Assembly: GCF_023559245.1 (NCBI RefSeq)
Contig: NZ_CP097462.1
Span: forward strand, 2,290,001-2,354,000
DNA from: Sphingomonas sp. KRR8
Lineage (GTDB): Bacteria > Pseudomonadota > Alphaproteobacteria > Sphingomonadales > Sphingomonadaceae
DNA: 64,000 bases
Direction: 5' to 3'
Shown here: positions 57,419 to 64,000 of the stretch, piece by piece
Layout of the letters: each line of letters opens with the position of its first letter
How positions within the stretch are numbered: position 1 is the first letter of the stretch
The notes under the pieces: model-generated
What the model saw: the letters and a program-made list of their open reading frames with translations, nothing else
Database searches by the model: none
Told to the model about the DNA's origin: nothing
Position numbers and translations under genes: made by a program

Positions 57419-57601
57419 ATGGCTGGCCTCGCCCCCATCCTTCTGTTCACCCTGGCTCTCGTAAGCTGGGCAACCTCGTGGGGATGGCTGCGGGCTGTCA
57501 GCGTGCCTACCGAGGCTAACCGGGTGCGGGCTGCTCGGTTCACTGGCTGGGCCTTCGCCTTTGTCGGGATCGCCTGCGGGCTGTTGCTGCTCACCCTGTA
57601 A
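57419..57601 (+). CDS. Small two-helix membrane protein
   Basis: Sixty residues with two hydrophobic helices (LAPILLFTLALVSWATSWGWL and FTGWAFAFVGIACGLLLLTL) joined by a short basic loop (TEANRVRAAR). Shine-Dalgarno support is weak. Small holin-like topology, but placed far from lysis genes; no assignment made. Confidence 0.5.
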   Translation: MAGLAPILLFTLALVSWATSWGWLRAVSVPTEANRVRAARFTGWAFAFVGIACGLLLLTL

Positions 57602-57687
57602 ATACAGGCCGGAACACGCGGCACGGTTGAAGACAATCAACCGTAATCAAGACTGCTAAACTAATCGAAAGCAGCAAAGCGGCCCCG

Positions 57688-57993
57688 TCATCCTCGGCGC
57701 TGGCCAAGCGCTAGGTAGATCGCGTTTGCAGCCGCTGTCACACCGGCACTGCGGTCGTGGTCCTTCTCGCAGTCCAGCTCACGCCAGAAGCTCTCGAACG
57801 GCCAGCGGGGTAGTTGCTGGCCCGGCCTCCCGAAGTGCAACAGCCAGGCGAGCGCCAAAGCTAGGCCGGGCCCCCTCTTCACTGGCCCCTTGTAGGATGC
57901 CGCCGCCGCTTCCTCGATCGCTTCGAGGGCAAGCACCCTCATCCGCTCTGAGGCGCTGAACGGTCGAGGATCTGGCTGTGGTTTGCGAGTCAC
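57688..57993 (-). CDS. Prophage hypothetical protein
   Basis: A 101-residue protein from a GTG at 57993. Helical N-terminus (SERMRVLALEAIEEAAAASYKG), basic-proline linker (GPVKRGPG), WLLHFGRPGQQLPRWPFESFWRELDCE, and a final helix. No family. The only minus-strand gene between the immunity and late regions. Confidence 0.6.
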   Translation of the reverse strand: MTRKPQPDPRPFSASERMRVLALEAIEEAAAASYKGPVKRGPGLALALAWLLHFGRPGQQLPRWPFESFWRELDCEKDHDRSAGVTAAANAIYLALGQRRG

Positions 57994-58031
57994 GCCCTAG
58001 CATAGCGATTAGAACAAACTGGCAACATTCC

Positions 58032-58060
58032 TTGACTTGTGGTCACAATTGTGCTACCGA
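58032..58060 (+). promoter_or_regulatory. Candidate promoter with operator for the RHH gene
   Basis: TTGACT (58032-58037), 17-bp spacer, TACCGA (58055-58060), with a perfect CACAATTGTG palindrome (58044-58053) inside the spacer. Suits autorepression by the downstream ribbon-helix-helix protein. Confidence 0.45.
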
Positions 58061-58108
58061 GAACTTCTCTCGCGGTGTTCGCGAGACACTCACGCCGGGA
58101 GGCTGTTG

Positions 58109-58258
58109 GTGAAAACTTCCATGCACGGCAGCTTGCTGCGTGTCCGGGTTAATGAGGCGCTGATTGCGCGTGCTGCGGCTCGTGCGCAGCAGGACTCCAT
58201 GACGCTCTCCGAGCTGGTGCGCCAAGCGCTCCGCCGTGAACTGAGCGAAGCCGCCTAG
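58109..58258 (+). CDS. Ribbon-helix-helix DNA-binding protein
   Basis: Forty-nine residues from GTG 58109 (GGGAGG upstream): strand SLLRVRVNEALIARAAARAQQDSMTLSELVRQALRRELSEAA (abridged), the classic Arc/MetJ strand-helix-helix layout. Stop is immediately followed by the next start. Likely a small repressor acting on the palindrome upstream. Confidence 0.82.
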   Translation: MKTSMHGSLLRVRVNEALIARAAARAQQDSMTLSELVRQALRRELSEAA

Positions 58259-58726
58259 ATGGGCGATAACGAACTCTTCGCCCTTGCCGCAACCGGCAAC
58301 GTCTCTGCCGTGTTGGAGCTTGCCAACCGGGCAACCGCTTCCTTCGCTCTTGGCGTGCCGGAAGCGATCGGCGGGGCTGAAGTCCTGTTCCGTCTGGCGG
58401 CGGCTATGGACCAGACTTTTCAGACGGGCCTTGCCGGGTTCCTGCTCGGTCGTGGTCAAATCCTTACCAACGCTGGGGAGCCTGAGCGCGGGGAGGCCCT
58501 GCGGAATGAGGCAATCGGCATTCTCAAGGGCGTGGTGATTAGCGGCCATCCCGATGGGATCGGGACGCTAGCAATGGCGCTGCAATGCCTGGCCGACGAT
58601 GGCGATGAGCAAGCCGCTCTCGAACTCAATCAAATGATGGAAGCGCTGTCAGCGGAAACGGCGGGGCAAATCCGGTCAGACGTGGCCGACGCAATGAAGC
58701 TGATGGAAACGATGGCCGGTCAGTAA
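58259..58726 (+). CDS. Prophage hypothetical helical-repeat protein
   Basis: A 155-residue all-helical protein whose ATG is directly adjacent to the preceding stop. Sequence LFALAATGNVSAVLELANRATASFA, GLAGFLLGRGQILTNAG and LAMALQCLADDGDEQAALELNQMMEAL (abridged) resembles Sel1/TPR-like helix pairs. Function unknown; just ahead of the virion genes. Confidence 0.65.
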   Translation: MGDNELFALAATGNVSAVLELANRATASFALGVPEAIGGAEVLFRLAAAMDQTFQTGLAGFLLGRGQILTNAGEPERGEALRNEAIGILKGVVISGHPDGIGTLAMALQCLADDGDEQAALELNQMMEALSAETAGQIRSDVADAMKLMETMAGQ

Positions 58727-58753
58727 CCGAGCCGCTGGGGGGTTTTACAAATC

Positions 58754-59884
58754 ATGCCGGGAATGTTTGCCAGTTACGATCCGCGAATGATGGCTGGCGG
58801 GAGTGTTCCCAGCATCGGCGATCTTGGCGCTAGCCTTAGCGGCACCGTCCGCAAGCGCGGCCTCATCAACGTGGGCGGTCTTTCGGACGTCATGCAGGGC
58901 AATCTCGCTCAGATGGGCTCCATGCCTGTCGAGCCGCAGATGCCGGGCGGCGCTCCGGTGCAGGGCGCTGCGATGCCCCAAGGTGGAATGTTTGCTGGCG
59001 CGCCTTCGCTCGTCGGCCCGAACGCTCGCCAGCTTGGCACCGGGCTTCCGCAGTTGGATGACGGCGGCGCGCATATGAACGCCCTCCTTGGCCAGAATGC
59101 GGCCATTGGGCAGCGTCGTTCGGACAAGCGCCATGAGGTGCTGCAAGCAGTCGCCAACGGGCTGCTTTCCTTCTCGGCCAGTCAGGGCAATCCCGCTGCT
59201 CTGGCGATGCTGCAAGACAACCTCTCGCGGGGCAAGGAAGACCGTGCCGCGAAGCAGCGGATGGCGATCTATCAGGCAGAGCTTGAGGCGAAAGCGCATG
59301 AGCCCCGCACGGTCGGCAACTCACTGGTGCAACAGTCGGCGGACGGTTCTTATACGCCGCTCTACACGGCCCCGCAGCCGTTTGAGCAATATGCTTCGGC
59401 GCTCGGCTATCAGCCTGGCACTCCCGAATATACCGAGGCGGTAAAGAACTACCGGCTGGGCGCATGGAACGATGATGCCGTTGCCGCCAAGCAGGGCCTC
59501 GCTGGTTATCGTTACGACCGGATGGGCGAACTTCAGGACGACCGCCTAGCCGTCACTCGTCGCGGGCAAGACCTGATGCACACTGACCGGCAAGGCACCA
59601 TCTCCGCCACGCTCCACGGGCAGAACCTTGCTCATGGCGATCGGGTGCGCGGGCAGGATCTTGTTCACGGCGACCGCACGGCGACGATCCAGCAGCGCGG
59701 ACAGATCGCCGGGCAGACTGATGCTCGGATTAGGGGCAGCGCAGCCTATCAGGGGCGCAGTGGGCGTCACAGCAATGCCGCTGGCGGCGGTGAAACCTAT
59801 GCCAGCAATCCGAACACGGGCGCTCAGATTGTGCTCCGCAATGGCACTTGGGTTGATCCTAAGACCGGCCAACCTGTCCACTGA
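58754..59884 (+). CDS. Probable virion-associated protein
   Basis: A 376-residue protein. N-terminal part is Gly/Met/Pro-rich (PGMFASYDPRMMAGG, GGAPVQGAAMPQGGMF); a helical middle includes LQAVANGLLSFSASQGNPAALAML and QAELEAKAHEPRTVG. The C-terminal third has repeated xGQ(D/N)LxHxDR units (about residues 270-320). Low-complexity plus charged repeats recall internal virion or tail-associated proteins. The stop overlaps the start of the giant polyvalent gene by one base. No exact family. Confidence 0.6.
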   Translation: MPGMFASYDPRMMAGGSVPSIGDLGASLSGTVRKRGLINVGGLSDVMQGNLAQMGSMPVEPQMPGGAPVQGAAMPQGGMFAGAPSLVGPNARQLGTGLPQLDDGGAHMNALLGQNAAIGQRRSDKRHEVLQAVANGLLSFSASQGNPAALAMLQDNLSRGKEDRAAKQRMAIYQAELEAKAHEPRTVGNSLVQQSADGSYTPLYTAPQPFEQYASALGYQPGTPEYTEAVKNYRLGAWNDDAVAAKQGLAGYRYDRMGELQDDRLAVTRRGQDLMHTDRQGTISATLHGQNLAHGDRVRGQDLVHGDRTATIQQRGQIAGQTDARIRGSAAYQGRSGRHSNAAGGGETYASNPNTGAQIVLRNGTWVDPKTGQPVH

Positions 59885-62800
59885 TGCCGACACCTCCGCT
59901 CCCTCCGGGTTTCCAGCTTGTCCCTCCAGCAGGGGGCGGCCAGCGCGGCATGTTCGCGCCTCGCCGCGATCCCAACTTGCTCAAGCCCCTGCTCGATAGC
60001 GGGGTGGTCCCGACGAACGGCTACCGGACGCCGGCAGACATTCAGCGGCTGCGGGCGCAGGGCTACACGCCCGCTCCCAACTCGCTGCACCTCAAGGGGG
60101 ATGCCGTGGACCTCACGCCGGGAACCTCCGGCTTGAGCATGGCGCAGCTACAGGCACGGGCGCAGCAGATTGCGAAGACGTGGCCGGGTGCCAAGGTGCT
60201 GAACGAGGGCGATCACACGCACGTCCAGTTTCCGGGCTGGGGCATGGCTCCAGGCACGCCGGGAACGCCTAACAGCGGCCTCCCGCCTCTTCCCTCGGGG
60301 TTCCAGCTACAGCAGCGCGGTTCGCTCAAGGATTGGAAACCGGGCGCGGTCCACGATGGCGACACCTTCCGCTTGCCTGATGGTCGCAACGCCCGCTTGT
60401 CGGGGGCCGATGCGTTCGAGCTACAGCAGCAAGGCCGCAAGCCGGATGGTAGCCTAGTGCCGCTGGGGCAGGAGTCCCGCAATGCACTGACACAGGCGCT
60501 GCCCGGAACAGCCATCAACTTCACTGGTGGGCAGACCTATGGCCGTCCGCTCGTCACGCTCGATAAGGGCGGACTGGACCCGGCGCTTGGGATTGTCCGC
60601 TCGGGCTTGGCGCTGGCTACCCCTGAATACCTTCAGGGCGATGCTCGACTTGCTCCCTACATGGAAGCGGAGCGACTGGCCCGGCTGAACCGTCTGGGCG
60701 GGTTCGGGACCAATGCCGAGACGCCCTCTCAGTTCCGGCACAAGGACGGCCCGTGGAGCGGCACAACGCCGGGCGCTTTCGGGCAAGGCTCCGATGCCGT
60801 GTTCGGTGACGAGGCCACGCCATTTCAGGGGCTCCGTCCAGAGATTGCCAAGGGCTATCAGGACGTGCTGCTCAACCCGTCCAGCACGGCTGACGATATT
60901 CTAGCCTATGCCAAACAGCAGGGCTTTGAGGTTCGCCGGGGTGACGTTCAACGCTACGTCAAACAGCGCAACGCGGGCGGCAAGGTCGATCCCACCCTGC
61001 GCTACGCAGCCACACCCAGGCCAATCACCGATGCAGGCGATGGCAAGTTCGGCTCCTTCGCTCGCGGCTTCGGCGATCCGATCAACATGATTGATGAGCT
61101 GGGCGGTGTTGCCGACAGCGTTGGCCTGACGGGTGGCCGTGAAAACGTCTTCAACTCGAACCGACGCTTCGGTGACATTCTCTGGAACAACATCGACCAG
61201 AACCGCTCGATCCTCGCCCATGATGAGGAATACCATCCGATTGCCAGGGTGGGCGGTCAGCTAACCTCTGGCGTGCTGATGCCGTTCGGCGCTGCTGCCA
61301 AGACCCCGCTGGCGCTTGCCAAGGTCGGGGCGATTGAGGGCGGCCTGGCTGGCTTTGGCGCTGGTGAGGGTGGCATTGGGACTCGACTGCCTAACGCAGC
61401 GCTGGGAACGGCTCTGGGCGCGTCTGGCGGTTATCTGCTGGGGCATACCGCTAACGCTGCCAGCTCGCTCGTCGGCAAGCTCCGCAGCACGGCTCGACCA
61501 TTGGCGGAAGAGGCGGGCTTTGAGGCTGCGCCAATCGTCAACGATGGGGTGCAGAATGCCGGCCCGACGCCTGCCGCTCGATCGCAGCCGGAGGGTGGGG
61601 CTTATCACGCAGCGGGATTGCCACCGATGCGCTCGGGCAAGCTGCGCCATCCCGTCGCTGTCAATGCAGCCATGCGGGCGGAAGACGGCGCTCCCAAGCT
61701 TGTCGGTCCTGCAATGGCGGATGCCCCTCCGCCGCCTCCTGGCTTCGTGCCTCATGCGCCGTTTGGCGTGACCCGTCCGATGGGCTCGCCCCTGACCGCT
61801 CCAGAGATTGCCAGGCTGGGTGAGGAAGTAATGCCCGGCTCGGTCCTTGCTCGACCGGCTAGCAATGTCTCCACGCTTGAAGAGGCAATGAAGGCCAACC
61901 CCGGCACCTCGCGGCTGCTTGAGTCCCCGGACGAGTTCAATTTGCTGGTAGGCCGCAAGGTCCGCACCAGTGCGGGCGGTCAAATCAGGTTGCGGGGTCC
62001 GCTCGATCTAACGCAGCGCATCCGCCAGATGGGCGGCGTCAACGATGTGGGCGGTGATCTGGCGCACTCCGGGATTACCAATGCGCCTCGCCGAATGGAC
62101 TTTGGCGGAAACGAGCAGTTCCTCGGCAAGCTGGTTCACCCTGATGGCATGGGCATGGATGAGGCTGCCGCCCGCCTGATCGAAGACGGCCATCTGCCGG
62201 AAGGCACCGGCACTGAAGACCTCAAGGCCATGCTGCTCGATGAGCAGAACGGGCATCGCTACTTTCATCCGGACGATCTGAACGAGGTTGCCGACTTCAC
62301 TGACGCCCGCCGCCAACGCTTCGGTATCGAGCAGGCGGCAGCGGACGGGAGCCCGCTCCACGAGGACATTGGGCAGACCGTCAATCTCGACGACCTCGCC
62401 GCCAACACTCCGCCCACCTCCGCCTATGAGGACGGGCCTCGCCTCACGGGCAAGGTTGGCAACATCAACCTCGACCGGCTGGAAAACGCCGGCGACGTGT
62501 CACAGCTTATCGACCACATCTCTTCGCGAGTCGGTGGGTTCGATGCGGCGCAGCGTGGACGGATCACTCACGAGGAAACGCAGAAGCTGGCGGCTGAAAT
62601 GGGCCTCAAGCCCGAGCAGTTGCTACAGCGCAAAGCTGGGCAGGCTCTCAATGCCGAACAGCTCTATGCGGTACGGACGCTTGCTCAAGCCTCCCGCCAG
62701 ACGGTCGCCAAGCTGGCGCAAAAGGCTGCGAACAGCGGGGCCGACGAGGACTTGCTGGCTTTCCGTAAGGCATGGGTGCGGCACGTTGCGATCGAGGAAC

Positions 62801-64000
62801 AGGTGTCCGGCGCAACGGCGGAAGCTGGCCGTGCGCTCCAGGCTATGCGGATGCTCGCAAAGGGTGGGGACGCTCGAACCGATGCCGTGAGGGCTTACCT
62901 CAAGGGTGCTGGCGGCTCCGAGAATATCAGGGATGCGGCGCAACGGATTGTCGATCTCATCGAAGATCCGGCCAAGGCTGACCACTTCATGCGCGAAGGC
63001 CTCAAGCCAACGTGGCGCGACAAGTTCAATGAGCTGTGGGTCAACTCGCTGCTGAGCGGCCCGAAGACGCACGTGGTCAACTTCGTCGGCAACGCGCTCA
63101 CCTCGCTCTACTCGCTGCCCGAACAGGGACTTGCGGCCGGCATTGGCAAGGTGCTGGGTTCGGCTGACCGTTCCTATGGCGGTGAGGTAGGGGCGCGTGT
63201 CTCGGGCCTCGCAAACTCTGCCGTAGAAGGCATCAAGAGCGCCAGGCAGGCGTTCATGACTGGTGAGCCGCTGGACGCTGCCACCAAGGTTGAGGCTATC
63301 CACCATGACGCGATCGGGGGCAGGCTCGGTAAGATTGTTCGACTGCCAACCCGTGCGCTGACGGCTGCCGATGAGTTCTGGAAGACCATCAACCGCAACG
63401 CGGAGCTTCACGCCCTCGCCTATCGCCGGGCCGTGAACGAGACGAGCGGCGCTGCCGAACGCAAGGCCCGTTACGAGCAGCTTGTCCGCAACCCTGATGG
63501 CGGTATGCTCAGGCAGGCGGATGAAGCTGCCCGCTATTACACCTTTCAAAAGGAACTCGGCGCGTCGGGTAAGGCGATCCAGCACTGGGCGAACGAGACG
63601 CCCGGCGCGAAGATCATCGTGCCGTTTGTGAAAACCCCCATCAACATTCTAAAGTTTGCCGGGGAGCGGTCGCCGTTCGCCATGCTGAGCAAGAATGTCC
63701 GCTCCGAGATAATGAAGGGCGGGCAGGCTCGGGACCAAGCTCTCGCCAAGATGACGCTCGGCTCTGGCCTGTCTGTGGCGGCGGTGCTCGCGGCCATGAA
63801 CGGCAAGGTCACGGGCGGCGGTCCTGTCGATCCCCAGGAACGCATGGCGTTGCAACAGTCGGGCTGGCAACCTTACTCGCTGCGGGTTGGTGACAAGTGG
63901 ATCAGCTATCAACGCTTTGATCCGCTCTCGACCTTGTTTGGTGCGGCGGCGGACTTTGCCGAAATTGGCCGCTACGCCCGTCCGGGCGAAGCCGACAACC
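59884..64000 (+). CDS. Giant polyvalent phage protein: M15 peptidase + SNase + LPD38-like, incomplete
   Basis: Open for at least 1,372 codons and still open at the window edge. The N-terminal domain (about 45-120) has the M15-type zinc pattern NSLHLKGDAVDL (H69, D76) and GDHTHVQF. It is followed by an SNase-like nuclease (about 148-275): HDGDTFRL (D160), ARLSGADAFE (R171, D176, E179), TYGRPLVT (R221), ending ERLARLNRLGGFG. After a long multi-domain middle with an Asp/Arg-rich helical part (TAEAGRALQAMRMLAKGG), the C-terminal region matches LPD38-like: ELWVNSLLSGPKTHVVNFVGNALTSL, with KIIVPFVKTPINILKFA. Virion-packaged, injected or maturation-linked roles are inferred. Starts at the ATG overlapping the previous stop. 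Confidence 0.82.
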   Translation, partial: MPTPPLPPGFQLVPPAGGGQRGMFAPRRDPNLLKPLLDSGVVPTNGYRTPADIQRLRAQGYTPAPNSLHLKGDAVDLTPGTSGLSMAQLQARAQQIAKTWPGAKVLNEGDHTHVQFPGWGMAPGTPGTPNSGLPPLPSGFQLQQRGSLKDWKPGAVHDGDTFRLPDGRNARLSGADAFELQQQGRKPDGSLVPLGQESRNALTQALPGTAINFTGGQTYGRPLVTLDKGGLDPALGIVRSGLALATPEYLQGDARLAPYMEAERLARLNRLGGFGTNAETPSQFRHKDGPWSGTTPGAFGQGSDAVFGDEATPFQGLRPEIAKGYQDVLLNPSSTADDILAYAKQQGFEVRRGDVQRYVKQRNAGGKVDPTLRYAATPRPITDAGDGKFGSFARGFGDPINMIDELGGVADSVGLTGGRENVFNSNRRFGDILWNNIDQNRSILAHDEEYHPIARVGGQLTSGVLMPFGAAAKTPLALAKVGAIEGGLAGFGAGEGGIGTRLPNAALGTALGASGGYLLGHTANAASSLVGKLRSTARPLAEEAGFEAAPIVNDGVQNAGPTPAARSQPEGGAYHAAGLPPMRSGKLRHPVAVNAAMRAEDGAPKLVGPAMADAPPPPPGFVPHAPFGVTRPMGSPLTAPEIARLGEEVMPGSVLARPASNVSTLEEAMKANPGTSRLLESPDEFNLLVGRKVRTSAGGQIRLRGPLDLTQRIRQMGGVNDVGGDLAHSGITNAPRRMDFGGNEQFLGKLVHPDGMGMDEAAARLIEDGHLPEGTGTEDLKAMLLDEQNGHRYFHPDDLNEVADFTDARRQRFGIEQAAADGSPLHEDIGQTVNLDDLAANTPPTSAYEDGPRLTGKVGNINLDRLENAGDVSQLIDHISSRVGGFDAAQRGRITHEETQKLAAEMGLKPEQLLQRKAGQALNAEQLYAVRTLAQASRQTVAKLAQKAANSGADEDLLAFRKAWVRHVAIEEQVSGATAEAGRALQAMRMLAKGGDARTDAVRAYLKGAGGSENIRDAAQRIVDLIEDPAKADHFMREGLKPTWRDKFNELWVNSLLSGPKTHVVNFVGNALTSLYSLPEQGLAAGIGKVLGSADRSYGGEVGARVSGLANSAVEGIKSARQAFMTGEPLDAATKVEAIHHDAIGGRLGKIVRLPTRALTAADEFWKTINRNAELHALAYRRAVNETSGAAERKARYEQLVRNPDGGMLRQADEAARYYTFQKELGASGKAIQHWANETPGAKIIVPFVKTPINILKFAGERSPFAMLSKNVRSEIMKGGQARDQALAKMTLGSGLSVAAVLAAMNGKVTGGGPVDPQERMALQQSGWQPYSLRVGDKWISYQRFDPLSTLFGAAADFAEIGRYARPGEADN

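Larger units (their letters stand above)
48222..64000 (+). mobile_element. Prophage integrated at tRNA-Ser, right end outside window
   Basis: From the tRNA to the window edge the gene content changes to integrase, excisionase-like HTH, DnaB helicase, DUF1376 replication protein, XRE and ribbon-helix-helix regulators, many short hypothetical genes and, from 58.7 kb, virion-type genes. Genes are short, overlap and are richer in A+T than the backbone. No second copy of the tRNA 3' end was seen before 64000, so attR and most late genes lie beyond the window. The M15 and SNase domains of the last gene fit a podovirus-like morphogenesis module. Confidence 0.85.

Noticed and set aside
48222..64000. 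attR (second copy of the tRNA-Ser 3' end)
   Set aside because: Not seen before the window edge.

Overview
The window looks like a high-GC alphaproteobacterium of the sphingomonad type (Sphingomonas or a close relative). The reasons are two exported proteins with a PEPxxWA-type C-terminal sorting motif, an HWE-family sensor kinase, an SspB/ClpXP adaptor, a DUF2585 (UPF0314) protein, a PagL-like outer-membrane protein and frequent GTG/TTG starts. Everything here is read by eye from sequence; no database search was run.

About 1-18.5 kb is chromosomal backbone: a truncated SRAP (YedK/HMCES) protein, small sphingomonad-type proteins, an alpha/beta hydrolase, uvrB, two PEP-CTERM proteins on opposite strands, a tandem PPC-like exported protein, a TerC/Alx membrane protein, a serine hydrolase, an HWE kinase, an acyltransferase, and an nrdA-nrdB ribonucleotide reductase operon with three small membrane-protein genes inserted between the two subunits.

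Directly behind nrdB is an A+T-richer island (18.5-20.3 kb) with a DUF3800 protein, a winged-helix-like protein and a convergent NPPY-type DNA methyltransferase. It is probably horizontally acquired and possibly defence- or phage-related. Backbone resumes from 20.4 to 48.1 kb: a GFA protein, a large serralysin-type RTX metalloprotease with FG-GAP repeats, a GGDEF-EAL protein, a PhnZ/MIO-like HD protein, a LytS/LytTR two-component pair, an ABC-2 exporter, queG, a PfkB kinase, an APC permease, HIT, sspB, fumC, PagL, a CorA-type transporter, acnA, ygfZ, pyrC and a Crp/Fnr regulator.

At 48.1 kb a complete tRNA-Ser(GCT) is followed by a tyrosine integrase, and the rest of the window (about 15.8 kb, running off the right edge) is a prophage. 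Its left arm has integrase, an excisionase-like HTH, a DnaB-type helicase, and a DUF1376 replication protein whose gene carries 12-bp iterons resembling a lambda-type origin. A repeat-punctuated stretch of small accessory genes follows, then a probable immunity region: an XRE gene facing a four-gene cassette of tiny overlapping ORFs, with two matching palindromes between them. Late genes begin at 58.7 kb with a probable virion protein and a giant polyvalent protein (more than 1,370 residues, incomplete) that fuses an M15-type peptidase, a catalytically complete SNase-type nuclease and an LPD38-like C-terminal region.

The most interesting items are the peptidase-nuclease polyvalent protein, the in-gene iteron origin, an alternating repeat-gene-repeat array at 53.7-55.2 kb, the XRE/operator switch with its micro-gene cassette, the island behind nrdB, and the unusual nrd operon.
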